Position numbers and translations under genes: made by a program
Notes under the pieces: model-generated
Seen by the model: the letters and a program-made list of their open reading frames with translations, nothing else
Databases searched by the model: none
Told to the model about the DNA's origin: nothing
Shown: positions 25,673-39,832 of the stretch, in pieces
Layout of the letters: each line of letters starts with the position of its first letter
Position numbering within the stretch: position 1 is the first letter of the stretch
Assembly (NCBI GenBank): GCA_947846985.1
Contig: CANTUZ010000012.1
Coordinates: 23,150,135-23,214,134, forward strand
Direction of reading: 5' to 3'
DNA length: 64,000 bases
Origin: Fratercula arctica
Lineage: Eukaryota > Chordata > Aves > Charadriiformes > Alcidae

Positions 25673-28600
25673 AAATACAATTTTATATTATCAGAATGGA
25701 ATATGATAAAGGATCTTCTTTTCTTCTTTTCAGTAATTTTTTAGACATAATTTCCTCACCATGAAAATGTTGCAGGGCAGCGAATGTAGGAAACTGTTAC
25801 TAACCAGTTTTTTCCTGTTCTTTGCTATGGGAGGATTGATCACTGCAGTGAATTTGCATGAAAAACAGTGAGAAAGTTCAGAGGTTGCACAAAAGTCTGC
25901 AATGATTCTTCTTGTAGGTAATAGCTAAGCCAGACCCTTCCATTCAGTTGCAACACGCAAATGAAACTTTTTGTGCTGATACTCCTTGAGCTACACTCCA
26001 TATGGAAATTAAGACAATTGCCTTTGCTGACCGCTCTAGACAGAATATGTAGCATCCTCACAGATGAGTAGAACAACACATAAAACCAGTGAGTATTCTG
26101 AAAATCCACCTGCATCTCTGTCTCTGTACTCAGCACTCTAAAACAAATTGTCCGCTCTCAACATTACAGTAAGTTAGGCTTAAACAAGACTGCTTCAAAA
26201 TCCAAAGTCAGGTCTTAACCACAGTCATTGCTTTTTCTAACTGTAGCCGTGCCACACATGACAAAGAGTCCCTGCAGTTGCTCACTGCAGAGACAACTGC
26301 TCCACAAACGAATTTCCAGGCACTTACTCCTACCATTGACGCAGCCTCCCACCCATCCAGAGGGTGAATATCCCACCCCAGTGGTGGGCTATGCCAATGA
26401 ATTATGTACAACCTGAACTGACTGGGATGCATGACCTGCGTGCTTGTAATCAGGTCTGGTAATTAACTTGACTCTTGGAAGATCAGCACAAAATAAACAC
26501 AGCTATGGTCTACAAAGGCAGTGCAATTATCCCACCAACACCACCACCGTGACTGCACTTGCGGAATATGCCAAACACAGGCTTCTGGAGAAGAGCTGCA
26601 AGTGAAACCAAAATCCCTAACTCAGCGTGGTGCTGCTGGCTGGGTCAAACACGTGCACACCCAATAGGAAACTGCCCTCACAGCATCGCTCCACACAGGG
26701 ATCTCGCTCTGCTTTCCAGGAAAAACGATACTTGATAAATCTCATTAGCAATATCACATAACCCCTAGAACAGATTATAAACATGGATATTCTGCTTGGC
26801 AGAATCTATTTTCTACCTTAGAAAGGGTCCTTGCTGAGGTAGCGATATCCTTGTTCAGAAGAAGTGATCTTAACAATGTATTTGTCTCACATAACAGCAA
26901 CAATAACCCAGACAGTGCATACAATGATAAGAGAATTCACATTAACGTTTTAGCTTTCTTTCACTAACAGCATTATTTACATAAAATACTTATGAGCAAT
27001 TAATATATTAAAATAAAGGGGATAATCATACAAGAAAAAAGCAAGTATTATTGATCAAAGCTGGTTACTAAGAACAGCTGCCTTGTCTAAAGCAGTATTT
27101 GCACACCGACTGTTACAGTATACAGTATCTATTTTAACCCCCATGTTGTATTTGTAGAGAAGGATACACAAGAATAAATGCCAATAAGAACGGCTGTCAG
27201 ATTAATAGGTTGAATGGGGTAAAGCCATTGATTCCTAAACTCATAATTGCCACCCCATTTGCTAGCTCTTTGGGTTGGGTTTTTGTTTGTTTTAAGGTGA
27301 AAATTTCCAGTGCTGTATCCTTTATGCTAGGAAAACTTGCCTAAAGTAGATCAACACAGTAATTTCACTTCCATAACCTCATTCATCACTTTATTATGTC
27401 AATCTTGCATCAATGTTTCTCCACAGAACTTCGCAGCACTACATGTACATTAATGAAACAAAATCACTTGATTTCACTGGAGTTACCACAGCTCACAAGA
27501 ATGGGGAGAAAACTACTGGAAGCCTACTCAATCTGATCAGGTGAGTTATACTGTTACAAAAACGTTATAAAGAATAAAATGAGGATTCAATTTCTAGGAA
27601 AATTTGAGAAAGCAGAGGGTGATAATAAAGAATATTTTGGAAAACTACTCAATTATGAATTAAGTACCACCTCTAACCATTATTTTGTGTTGTGATGATC
27701 ATCTTAGGCTGGTTTTGTTTTCTGTTAACTCAAGATCCCTTTCTCACCATGTGACTATTTTTTTATTACTTTTCATAATGAAACAAGTTTCAACACATAT
27801 TTAAGATCTGATCAATAATTGTCTTCTGTGATTTTTTTTCCAATCAAATTTTAAAACAAGAAGATATCTCTTTTCTACCATATGCATCAGGTTATTCCAG
27901 TAAAACCCAGCATGTTTATTCTTTTCTGCTTCCCATTATACAATTTCCTTGTATATCCAAAGAGATTTTGGCACATTCTGTAAGATCTGAAGCATGACTA
28001 CGTTTCTGCTCTAAAGAAAATCGAGTACACAGTGCACATTACTGAACTCATGTACTGCTTGAAGACTCCAGTCAGCCCCTAGGAGTCCTATTTTATCATT
28101 ACAGCTACTTTTCCAAGTACATCTGGATTTTTGAGCACTTTCTATAGTACACAGAACCTTCATGTATCACCTGAATAGGCAGCATTTTCCTATCCAGTAT
28201 GTTCTGGGAACAGACACAAATCTATTTTTTCCCTCTGAATGAAAACTACATTGTAGAAACTCTCCTATTGCTGCTTTACACTTTGAGTTTGTTTACAACA
28301 ATGGTACAGCCCAGCTTTTTGAAAAATAAATTAGTCCCCATAGATGTTGCTATTACACAATTACTTATGCCAAGAAGTCAGATGTTCAAGGTTAAAAATA
28401 TCTGTAGTAGTAAATTACATTAATTGATCTTTATATCAAAGGTGGTGAGATTTCCTTTAGTCTAATCCAATAAACAGCACCCACAACATCCCTAACCTGA
28501 AAAACAGGTTTCTGATTCACTTGGGACAAATACAAGATTTCACTGTCAAAACTGCAACTTAAACACTGAACAGGAAAAAGATGGACTAAACTTAACGGAG

Positions 28601-29520
28601 AGCTTCTTGGGCCTCCTCAGTTCGTATGTGCAAAGCTAGGGCATGTTCTCCATTGAGGAGTTGCCCTAATTACAGATAACAGCAGCAAGCACTGGTGCAA
28701 ATTGTAAAATCTTACTGCAGACTGGCTGAGCTTCTACAGCCCATGATTTCCTCTGCTGCAAATGGTGCTACAGGCGCCACAGCCTACAGCAGCTCTGCCT
28801 GGCTGCCGTATGAGTTGCACTGCTGCAGTTGCTCCTGTTGGCTGCCCACAGTCAGCTGAAATCCCAGACCAGCTGGGTGCCAACTCCTTGGGTCATGATA
28901 AAAAACAATAAAAAGCCCAGGCAACAACTTTTGCCCAAAAATGTTCAGAGAGATTTTTAAATCTTTAGCCACAAAATGAAGGAGAACCTTCCATTACGCT
29001 AACCTTTTGCTAAAATACGGCCACTTCCTTTGGCGCATGATACGGAGTAATTTCTGAAAAATCTGTCTTTGCTGACAGGTGGGAATAAAGTTGAGTGGGA
29101 AGGCATGACTTTCGGAAAAAATGGAATTTAGAAGCTTCCTATCTTTTTCACTGAAAAAGCCGTCAATACCCATTACCATCTGGCATGGCAGAAATTCATA
29201 TTTCCTCACACTGTAATGACTGTGTTGAATCATGTGAAGTAAATAATTTTGAAACCTGAGTGGTGTAAGGCCATTCTGATAGGGAACATCTAATGGCTTT
29301 TACAGGGAAAGCAACCATTGCCTTGATTTAACAACTGATACAATTGTAATAAATTCCATTTAGCAACTACAAAAGGTTTACAACTAAGATCAAGGGTTAG
29401 TCAGCAGAACATTTACATCAATTAAAAATAACCATACTCGTGCATACAGCTACAAATGTTATTTACGTACAAACCACATAAATAATAAAGCCTGTGTAGT
29501 GCTGAGAACCGCTTGCCTTT

Positions 29521-29536
29521 TATATATATATATATA
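29521..29536. repeat. (TA)8 microsatellite
   Basis: Eight TA units preceded by TTT and followed by AAAT. A short dinucleotide microsatellite that may be length-polymorphic. Confidence 0.85.
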
Positions 29537-31047
29537 AAATTTAAATAACGTGTAGAAGGTAGGAAAGAGCAAAATTAACTGATAGTGCTGGTCTGTGTTT
29601 TGTACGTATGTTTGGCTTGACACAAATGACAGGAGAGAATTAGGGGTAGGCGGCTTAAAACCAGGTTTTCCCTTCCCTGACACTAAGGACAAAGAGGTCC
29701 AAATGGAAGAAGAAAAAGACTAGTTTTTAATTACTGCAAAGATTCTGGAAAAGGGATGGAAGAGCGGATCTATTATTTCTATGGCTTCCAGCTTCTGTTG
29801 GCCAAGAGCAAAAGCACTAAGGAACAGGCAGTCTGGCTGTATGGAAGCTGTGGTTGCTTGGAAGGAAATTACTGCTCTTCACCAGAACTCATCTGGATTC
29901 ACGGAAATCACTTTCACCAGTATTAAGGCTGCAGGACCTACAAACACGTGGGAGGAACTATATTGGATGTACTTTCTAAAACTGATTTAAATATTTATCT
30001 GGCATATTCTCAACTGCTCTAAGTGGATTCAGCTCCTGCTTTTGTCCATATATGATAGCTGTAAACCGTTTGGTGAAAAGTGCCTCCCATGAACCAGCAC
30101 TCAAAATTTCCCCTTAAAGAATAACAGCATTTTCTATAACTGTACAAAACACAATCATATACCGTTACATACAGAAAGAAGACTATAGGTAAGGATTTCC
30201 CATAAACACTGGGATATTCAAATCTTTTAAAATTATACCCTAATTTAATATGTACGTCAGATCTAAATAATCTTTGTCTTAGTTTTGTGATAACAAAGAA
30301 AAATACTTTAAGGATGGTCTAGCACACCGCATTTTGCTTCTGAGAAATTTTCCAGCCACGTATTTGGACAGTCTTTACTTTTATAATCCAAAATGCACAG
30401 CTGCAATATCGTAGTGATAGCACCCAGTTCACTTAAATCTGTCTGTACAATGATTAGGACAGGATAGAAGTTTTGAATATGCGCGTCAAATATTGATACA
30501 AATTGGTTTTCCAAGATTATCTTTTGGGAGGCAGCAGATGTATAATGCTCCTGAAAATGAAATGGACTATGACAGGTATGCTAAATTCTGCTTAGATAGG
30601 CTTCAGTGGGAACTGGCCCTCCTTCATAATTTAAATTACCACTCTGTCACATTTTAATGCAAGAAACAGTGTCTCCGCTCATAGCATTTTCCCAGTTTTT
30701 AGCTGTAGAGGACAAGTAGGTTCTAGGTATTTTTGTTTTATGATTAACAGTAAGATTTCCCTTATTTTAAGGAAAGAAAAAACAAAGAAGAAATTAAACA
30801 GTAAAAAAAACCACAGAAGAAAATAGGCATATATTTCTGCTTTAAAAAGGGAACAAAATAGTTAATCTATCTTGTATATTTTAATAGAATATAACATAGC
30901 TAAGAATGAGGTCAGCATTACATAGTATAGAGTGTATCAACCTGCACATTTTGCATTTTATCATTTTCAGGAATGCATTCTTTAGTCTTATTAGTGACTC
31001 TTTTAGTAGCAAATAGAACCTTATGCTATTTTAGGCTAATCTAGGCT

Positions 31048-31085
31048 AATTTTCTATGGACTAGTCCTAAAATTTTCTATGGACT
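31048..31085. repeat. 15-bp direct repeat, 23-bp period
   Basis: AATTTTCTATGGACT occurs at 31048-31062 and again at 31071-31085, with 8 bp between copies. A shorter repeat (AGGCTAATCT / AGGCTAATTT) lies just upstream at 31033-31052. The region looks like serial small duplications. Confidence 0.8.
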
Positions 31086-34000
31086 GTCTCCTAGACCTAA
31101 GCAGAGCAACACCTTTCTCATCTAGAATCACAGGGCTGTCCACAGCTACTGTCTTGCATGCACACAATGGAATTATTAAACCAAAAGGAGATTAGTGGGT
31201 GTCTCAAATATGTCTTTTCTTGAATAAATGTCCTTCAAGTCATGAAGATTTTTTGATTTTAAAGCAATGTTTTAGATGAGATTTCTGGGTTCTTTTTAGG
31301 GAACCTAAATTACCAAGAAATTAATTTCTAAATAACTGCAAAAAATATGTTTAAAAAAAAAATTCAGAAGATATTTTAAATAATTTTTTTGTCTAATGTT
31401 TGTAGCAAATACCTAATGGGAGTGAAATATCTCCCCCCAATGGGTTGAGAAGCCTCTAGTATCCAAACAATCTTTAGAAGGTGATGACAGCAGAGCTGAC
31501 AAGATTAACTGCAATACTTAAGCAGCCATTTATGAGCTCTAAACTAATGAGCTCTGAACAGGTAAAAACGTATAATCATTCAAGTAATTTGTAATAGCTG
31601 CTATAGTTATTAGCTGAGCCACACCACTTTTTAGCTTTGCTATGCTAAATTATTTTTGTAGGTTCACCCAAGATGTTCCTCTAGTGCAAGATTTTGTCTC
31701 CTTATTTAATTTTTTTACCTCCTCTACTGCAGTAATGGCAAATGGCAGAGATAGAATGCATTGCATCTTTACTCTGACATAAAACACCACGCAGAGCTTT
31801 ACAACAGAAAGTGAAGAACAGTTCGTACAACTGAAGGGATCTGGGTAGCAAGACTTGAAATTATCTCACAAACTTTATAGAATAAAAAAACCAAGGCCAT
31901 TAACCTCTATTCCTGTGAAAGCTGTGGCCATCCTTTCACGGTTTTGTTCTAAAATATAATCTCTGGTGAAATTAAGAGTTTTAAGGAGGACAATAATGCC
32001 GCTTCTTTCAGTTTGGAAAGACTGCTCATCTGTTATCAAAATGGCTCACCTCATTACTGAACAAGTTCTTTTGCAAGTAAACAAAACACTGCAAAATAGG
32101 AGGTTAGATTTTTATGAAAGTTTACTTCAACTGTCTTTATCCTTTCCTGTAACTCTGAGTATCCTTTCAGAGAAATATAAAGATGTAGACATGGTTAAGC
32201 CATTGCAGTTTTGTCACAAGCAAAATTTTCCCTTCTGGTTCAAGTCTGAACATTTCAGAAGCTCCGAACATGATGCGATCAGCCAAGTGAGAAAGGGACA
32301 TCTTAAGGGCATACAAAATTGACAGCTGCTTAGACACAATTAAGTGCCTATATCTTTTGGATGAATGGTCAGTCCAACCACTGTAAAATTTTCTAGATCC
32401 AATTCACAACCATTAATAAAATATTATGAACATTGCTTGGAACAGTCTATTAAATTTAGCATAGCAGTTGCTTTGGATATTTACTGTGTATTAAGTAAGA
32501 TAATTTATTGTCCCAAATTCAAATATCCACACAGATTTAAACCATAATGGACTTACGTGAAATGCCAAACTTTTAGAAGCAAATGATGACAGAGTTAAAA
32601 AAATATATCCTTGAAGAACAAAATACTTTTTCACCAGTTTGAAGACCAAAAGTCTAGAAATGTATGACCTAGATTTTTACAGCAGCTGGTCACTTTTGAA
32701 TCTTTGGTATCTGGGTGCTCGATTCCAGGTAGCCTGATTTTCAGACACTACATTATGTTTAACTATTTGCAATGCAAACTCCTTTACAATGTAGTAAATT
32801 TAGCATCCCAGAATGAAGGCATCCAATTCCACTGATCCTTTTCTAAAATCCTGGTGGTGAACCGTATCTTCATTTCAGTCGGAAATACAGATGGAGAAAA
32901 ACAAATGGGAAGAGTGAATGCAAAAATCAAGCCTATTTATAGATGTGATTATTTTCTTTTACTTGACAATTTGCAGTCACCTAACGCAAAAGGAAAACAA
33001 AACCAGGAGCTCTCTAAGAATTGTCACATTATTTTGATCAGCCCACTTAGCACACATTGAAAAATAAAAATGCCATCACTTCCAACAGACAGAAACAGCT
33101 TGTCTTGTCCCTGACTGTAGACGTTGGGCTGGTTGATCTAATTCTGACATCAATTTCACAAGTGATCCTCTGCTCAGAGTTTGCCAACAAAAATAATTCG
33201 AACATAAAATCTAAAGGCTGGTTGCCCAGCCGATACTCTATTTCCCACCCCTACTATATATAAACTGCACTTTAAATTTCATCTTTAACAATGATCACTT
33301 AATTAAATAACATACAGGTGCTCTGCTTTTCTTGAATTTGATGAAAAGGAGTGTAACAGCTGACACGCACCCGAACTTAAAAGAGAACATAACTTTGATG
33401 TCAAGTGTGTCCAAAGGATTCTCGAGTAAGAGTAATATGAAAATGGGCTCACCACCACTCAATCTATTCCCAACAGCTACCTGCTGGCCTAAGTGCCTCT
33501 GCACCATTATAAAAATCTGTCAAGCATTCAAAACCAATTACACACAGGATGTCAAATGCTGTCACACCAGCTGTCCTTTCAGTCCGTGGTGGCTCTCACT
33601 GCCCATTTCCAGTTAAAAACACATAGAGCTACACTGTTGTTTTTCTCAGCTGTGATTCACTGCAGTATGCTAATCTGACTTCTCTGTACCTTCATACCTT
33701 CATATAAGGAAATCAGTATTTATACATAACAATGGTATTCTAAAAATTTGCATAATTACAAGTATAACAAAGAATTAAAAGCTATTTTAGGACATATTAA
33801 CATCAAGCTACAATTTTAAGGGCAGACCATTAAGTACTTAAGTTGTTCATGTGTGTTACTTTTTTCTATGATTGTACGTGACATTAAAACAGGAAGGGAG
33901 GTTTTCAAATATTTCTCCTGCTGTCTCTTCTACATGGCACATGGTGTTTCATGCATTCATTTACAATGATATGCAGTAGGAATGCACGGTACGATTATTT

Positions 34001-35235
34001 AGAAGTGAATCCCAAAAGAATTGGCTCCACTTGGCTACACAGGCAGCCTTCCCGATCTTGTGGTGAGTCACATACTACTGCCAGCGCTAACAACTGTTTA
34101 AATATCCAGAAGTTTAGAGGAATAAGATGCCTAGCTAAATATCAATAACTGTATTTGATGTGAATTTAATGAATAATTTGAATAGCATAGAACTAAACAA
34201 CAAAATATCCCACTACTAAGGCATACCTTCTTCCTTTGTCATAATTAATTTTCATTTTACTATAACTTGTTGAGATTTTTTTTTCCCTTTTCCATATTAA
34301 TTTTGACATTATCTTTACTGGAGGAAGTTCTATTTGCATCATAGTGATTTAAGTCCTTCCAAGAAGTAAGCTCTTGTTCCAGGCAAAGCTTTTAAATCAT
34401 TTGCAAAACTCATAGAAGGTGATGCTATGGCCTGCCATTGAAACCAAAACTGTAACTGAAACATTTCGTTTTCCTACAATGTTTTTTAGCAGAGAAGTTT
34501 TAGAAGTCTTTTGAAACTTTTGAAGCAAAAGAGAAAATCCAATGCTTCTGAACAGAGAGCATCTGTTCTGACACAATTCTATTGCAAGAAAACATTCACA
34601 ATGCTTTATTTTCAGTCCAGTGTGAAAAAAATATCAAATCAAAGCTGTTGTGTGGAAGAACTGACATACCCCAAAAAGCTGAAAGAAGTTTGCTGATAGT
34701 GTCAGGGACACTTTTTAATAAAAGCTCCAGAGGAATTAAACATGAGTTATTTGTCAAAAGCATTTGTATACACACTTGTTGTCCAACTCTGCCTTCACTG
34801 GAGACAACAGCAGAACACCCCTTCTGTAAACAGGGTGTTAAGGGAGTCAACAGCAAAGCACATCTATTACAAAGGTACCTCTAGTGACAACTGTATTATT
34901 CTAGTATTTATCAAGTTCACGCTTGCTTTGCAAAACCTCTATAAAATAACTCTTAAAACATTTTAAAAGACCCCAGTCTTCCCACATAGCTGCTTTTACT
35001 GTTCCTGCTAAAGTTCAGTCTCTTGCCAGCAGCCATATGTAGCTGTGAAATAGAGGTTAAGTCAGGCAGCACAGTGAAAAACCAATGATGGGATTTCAGA
35101 AGAGTGTGGCTCCACATGTGCTAACAAGCAGTATGATGACATTCTGTCTGATATACACACATTATTACAGCTAAGGAAAACTATATATATATTCTACTCC
35201 TGTTTCAAAACAGAGAGAAAGAGTGCTAGTCAATT

Positions 35236-35253
35236 TTATTATTATTATTATTA
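35236..35253. repeat. (TTA)6 microsatellite
   Basis: Six TTA units inside a T-rich stretch. About 50 bp upstream, near 35185-35192, there is a short TA run. Simple sequence only. Confidence 0.85.
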
Positions 35254-38200
35254 TTTGTCTGAATATACAAACTACCAGTACAACTGAAAGATAAGGGCAG
35301 TCCTCCAAAAGATTAGTGATTTTTTACACATATCCATTTTAAATAAATGCTAAAACTTTATGTCAATAATTAAATAAGGTTGAAAGTATGCTCTCTAGAA
35401 CGGTTTAATCAATGTTATGCAATATTAATACTTGTAATTTCAAAAAAAAAAGGAAAATAAATTCCTAATTTATCTTTACATTCAGTTACTCATTACAGCC
35501 TTATTGAACTGGTTTTAATCCTCCCATGAGCTGACTATAAATGGGACCCTTATATAGCCCTGTGAAATCTATCTATTTGGCAATTAACGTCTTTACCTGT
35601 CTCCATTAGGCCTTTGAGCAAAGCAAAGACTGTCTTTCCAAAGAGGATCCAAGACTGTGTTTCATTCCTCAGTGAAGTTCTTAAGTGCTACAAAACAGGG
35701 AAGTATTCACTAAATGTATTAGTACTGCTATTAATAATAGTTTAAGACTGACAACAGCAGATAAGACATATAAATATGTTTTAACAAATGAAACAGTATA
35801 ATTCACTTCCTGTCCAAAACATTTGGACACTGCTGTAATAAATCGATTGTCTCTGAAATGAACATATGTCATAGTTTCCAAGGTTACAGAAGTCTGCAGT
35901 CCTGAATAGGTTTTGTGTTCACTTAAAAATACTGAAAATTTTGCACTAGTGGTTCAGAACACTGGTACTAACATGATGACAGCCTAAGGCATAGGCTTGT
36001 CCATGCACTATATATTGAATAATTAGTAAAAGTCAAAGAAGGATGAAGTAGTCTTGTTGGATGTCATCTGTAGATTTTAAACAGACACTGGCCTGAATAA
36101 ATTACTGGATGCAGTACTGTCCACATGACCATCCATTAGAAACTCGACACTGGAAAGCTATGATGTTAATCTATCTGAAAAGAGAATCATTTTGGTAGCT
36201 TTGGAATGTTTCTTCGTGCTTGGAAGCCACTCCCTCAAATGCCCATCTGGAGAGGGTACTGCAGAGGACCAATAACAGCAGAAAAAATAATATTAAATGT
36301 TTACTTAAAGAAGATGTCCCTTCAGTGACCCCACCACGAAACTTAGAAAATGTCACCATCTATCAGAATCACAATCACAACATAAACCAGTGTCTCTGAA
36401 AAAGGTCAGAAATCAAAATGAAATGCAAAAAAATCCTTACAGAGTGCAACAGAAAGAGCAGAAATATCTGTATCGTATGTATCCTTGACCTGTATGTATG
36501 CATAGAAGCCCCTGAATAAAGGGGCAGAGAAATGCCAACTATTGTTTTTGTGGTCCATTTAAAGAGGGGGGAACTTAGTTAAATAACAGCATCACAAGCT
36601 TCACAGCCACAGTTACTTGAAAACTTTCTACTGTTTTTGAAGGACTTGAAAGTTTGAAAGGCCAGAACCTAAGCTTGTCTAAAGTGAGCATTTTCCCATA
36701 CATTTCAAATAATTATGCCTACTTTTGCTGCTTAAATATTTAGCTTCCTCTCTTTTCCAGACATCTTAGCAGCTGACACCCATTTTTATCATACAGCTGT
36801 ACTAAAGCCACACTAGAACATGTATGTAGAGCAAAAAGTAGTAACAATTTCCAGCTTATGTAGAAAAGCCATTGCTTCCGGTGCACATGGCACATAACGG
36901 ATGAGTACAGGTCTAGTCAATAAATAATAGTCAATGCTGGGAATATCCCAATTTATAGTCATGTTCTTACAATACCAATCTGTGTAGCTCATAGACTTCT
37001 AATAAGGGAAAATCTGCTTAGTGCAGCCACAGTGGGGTATATCACTTTCCTACTAAAGATGAATCTGAAACTCTTCAAACATTATACACCTGCCTTCTCC
37101 AACCTAGACCCTAGATGCTGTAACTGTAGACTGAGTATGGAATACAAGCATTGGAAGCAGGTTTGTAAGAGTACGTACTCCCTCTCTCTCTTGCTTAGTG
37201 TATCAATTACAGGCACATCTCCCAAAGCTCTGCCAAGTTCATGGGCCACTGTAGCAAACCAAAGCAAAGGTTTAACAACTCTGTATAGTCCCTTGCAGAC
37301 ATTCTGTTCCATTTTTGATACATGTCATAATCTATTTTCTCTCTGAAGTTGTAAATAGTTGAAAGTGAAAACTGTACAGCAAGCTGGATCACTCATGTGG
37401 TGTTCCCACTCTCATCTACTACCAACTCTGCTGTTTGACCAAGGTAATAAATAGCTTCCCATATAAAAGCCGTGTACAACTGTGTCTAATGAAAATGCTA
37501 TCTTCTACCATGCACTCAGATATGCATGCTAAAGAACTTCTTCAATCAGCTTATCACAGTAGCTATTCTTCTTTAAAAATAAAGGAATTAGAAGCAAGAT
37601 TTAAGAGCAGCTTACTTTAAGAGACTGAAGTTCACTCAGGCAGTAAGGAAGAGGTATGAGCCATAGACGACCTACAAGAAGCTGAAAATTTCTTCTCAGG
37701 AAACATCACTAAGAAAGCTTGAGCTCTGAGAATCCAGAATTAGTGGTGCACTACCACATAAAGACACAAGATCCTTTGCTGGGCAGAAGGCAAAGAAAGC
37801 TCATTTAAAAAACATTTCACCAAGCCTGTAATGAAAAGACAAAACCAGGACTTTAGTGTTTGCCCTAAACTCACAACAGTACTTTCTGCTTATGGAGGAT
37901 AAACACCAAACTTTGTAAAGCAAGTATCATATGTGGAAGCTTATTAAAATAATACTGCATGGAAATCAGGAAAACACCCGATCCTTTGAACCCAACAAGT
38001 TTTACAGTGGTAAAATACTACATACATGACAGCTAAGTATAGCAGGCAGGAATTCAAGGTAGCAAGATGTTTTTCTTTTCCTACCTGACAATATTTTGTG
38101 AAGAGAGATCCACCTCTACACACACATGCCAACGGATATCCGAACGTTTGGACGTAGTTTATGTCATACAGTTCATTCACCTCCTCCATTGTACTGTGCA

Positions 38201-38340
38201 GTGCCCATCCCGTGGGCTAGAAACCCCGTGTGGGATTGTGGGGCTGTCACAGTACAAACGCAATCAAAACAGGTCCAGTTCCTCACCCTAAGGAAAACAA
38301 AGCAGTTCAAATACCTAGTGCTTTACATAAAGAACATGTG

Positions 38341-38391
38341 ATAAAGGGCTACAAAGATGATTAGGGGACTGGAACACCTGTCTTACATAAA
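38341..38391 (+). mobile_element. Host CR1, left part (split by nested CR1)
   Basis: AGGGCTACAAAGATGATTAG followed by GGGACTGGAACACCTGTCTTAC (38345-38385) is the standard plus-strand CR1 ORF2 segment that lies just before the [13 protein letters not shown] block. That block is absent here but resumes at 39843, immediately beyond the minus-strand CR1. The 5' boundary near 38341 is a truncation and is uncertain by about 15 bp. Together with 39833-40216 this makes one plus-strand CR1 of roughly 435 bp before interruption. Confidence 0.85.
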
Positions 38392-39832
38392 CATGGAATC
38401 ATTTAGGTTGGAAAAGACCCTTGGGATCATCGAGTCCAACCATCAACCCCACTCTACAAAGTTCTCCCCTACACTATATCCCCTAACACAACATCTAAAC
38501 GAGTCTTAAACACATTCAGGGATGGTGACTCCACCACCTCCCTGGGCAGCCTATTCCAGTGTCTGACCACTCTTTCTGTGAAGAATTTTTTCCTAATGTC
38601 CAGTCTAAACCTACCCTGTTGCAGCTTGAACCCATTCCCTCTTGTTCTATCACTAATTACCTGTAAGAAGAGACCAGCACCAACCTCTCTACAATATCCT
38701 TTCAAGTAGTTGTAGAGAGTGATGAGGTCTCCCCTCCGCCTCCTCTTCCTCAAACTAAACAGTCCCAGCTCCTTCAATCGCTCCTCATAAGATTTATTCT
38801 CCAGGCCCTTCACCAGCTTCGTTGCCCTCCTCTGCCCTCGCTCCAGCACCTCGATATCTCTCTCGTATTGAGGTGCCCACAACTGGACACAATACTCAAG
38901 GTGTGGCCTCACCAGTGTTGAGTACAGGGGGACAATCACCTCCCTACTTCTGCTGGTCACACTATTTCTAACACAAGCCAGGATGCCATTGGCTTTCTTG
39001 GCCACCTGGGCACACTGCTGGCTCATATTCAGCCGCTTGTCACTTAGAACCCCCAGGGTCTTTTCTGCCAGGCAGCTCTCCAGCCACACTTCCCCAAGCC
39101 TGTAGGGATGCATGGCGTTGTTGTGGCCCAAGTGCAGGACCTGGCACTTGGCTTTGTTGAAGCTCATTCCATTAGCATTGGCCCATTGATCCAATCTAAC
39201 CAAGTCTCTCTGGAGAGCCTCCCTATCCTCATGCAGATCAACACTCCCACTTAACTTGGTGTCATCTGCGAACTTCCTGATGATACACTTTATGTCCTTA
39301 TCAAGATCATCAATAAAGACATTAAACAGAAATGGTCCCGACACTGAGCCCTGAGGAACACAACTTGTGACCAGCTGCCAGCTGGATTTAAGTCCATTGA
39401 CCACCACTCTTCGGGATCGTCCATCCAGCCAGTGCTTGATCCAGCAGATCGTGTGCTCATCTAGGCCATGAGCAGCCAGTTTTTCCATGAGAATTCTATG
39501 GAGAACAGTGTCAAATGCTTTTCGAAAGTCTAGGTAGACAATATCCACAGCCTTTCCCTCGTCCAATAATCATGTCATCTTGTCATAGATGGAGATCAGG
39601 TTCATCAGGCAGGACCTGCCTTTCATAAACTCATGCTGACTAGGCCCGATCCCCTGGTTGTCCATTATATGACTTGCAATGGCACTCAAGATGATCTGCT
39701 CCATGACCTTCCCTGGTACCGAGGTCAGACTGACAGGTCTATAATTTCCCAGATCCTCCTTTCTGCCTTTCTTGTAAATTTGCTACCCTCCAGTCCATTG
39801 GGACCTCCCCAGTTAGCCATGACTTCAGGTAA
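38392..39832 (-). mobile_element. CR1 LINE, 5'-truncated, nested inside older CR1
   Basis: A minus-strand CR1 of about 1.44 kb. Its 3' end lies at the low-coordinate side, where CATGGAATCATTTAGG and the complement of GGTTGGACTCGATGATCCC are the canonical CR1 tail. It then reads back through the 3' untranslated part, the ORF2 C-terminus, the complete RT palm motifs and into the GEVPMDW and VMEQIIL blocks before it is cut off at about 39832. It sits exactly in the gap between two halves of a plus-strand CR1. A possible imperfect target duplication of about 11 bp is visible (TAAACATGGAA at 38388 and TAAATAATGGAA at 39830). Relative position shows it inserted later than its host. Confidence 0.95.
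38469..39796 (-). pseudogene. CR1 ORF2 reverse-transcriptase fragment
   Basis: The continuous frame 38469-39566 encodes 365 residues of a non-LTR reverse transcriptase. Residues 11-21 hold motif A ([11 protein letters not shown], catalytic Asp). Residues 71-74 hold PQGS of motif B. Residues 99-104 hold FADDTK, the catalytic FADD box. The C-terminal part carries [28 protein letters not shown] and [18 protein letters not shown]. The same frame continues upstream to about 39796 ([22 protein letters not shown]). It is broken only by a TGA at 39570-39572, where the family normally has an Arg codon, as expected from CpG decay of CGA. Still further upstream a small deletion near 39770-39800 disturbs the frame. 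The endonuclease domain is absent, so this is a dead copy. It could not retrotranspose, though its frame is unusually well kept. Confidence 0.93.

Larger units (their letters stand above)
25673..38330. other. Unique AT-rich DNA, no gene recognised
   Basis: Nothing beyond simple repeats and one small duplication (31048-31085) could be supported. Open frames, the longest being 118 codons at 31966-32322 on the plus strand, show no recognisable domain. Region 26220-26720 is somewhat richer in G and C than its surroundings but carries no repeat or coding signature that I recognise. Confidence 0.6.

Noticed and set aside
31966..32322. 118-codon plus-strand open frame
   Set aside because: It has no domain, no conserved motif and no flanking splice signals that stand out, and its length is within chance expectation.
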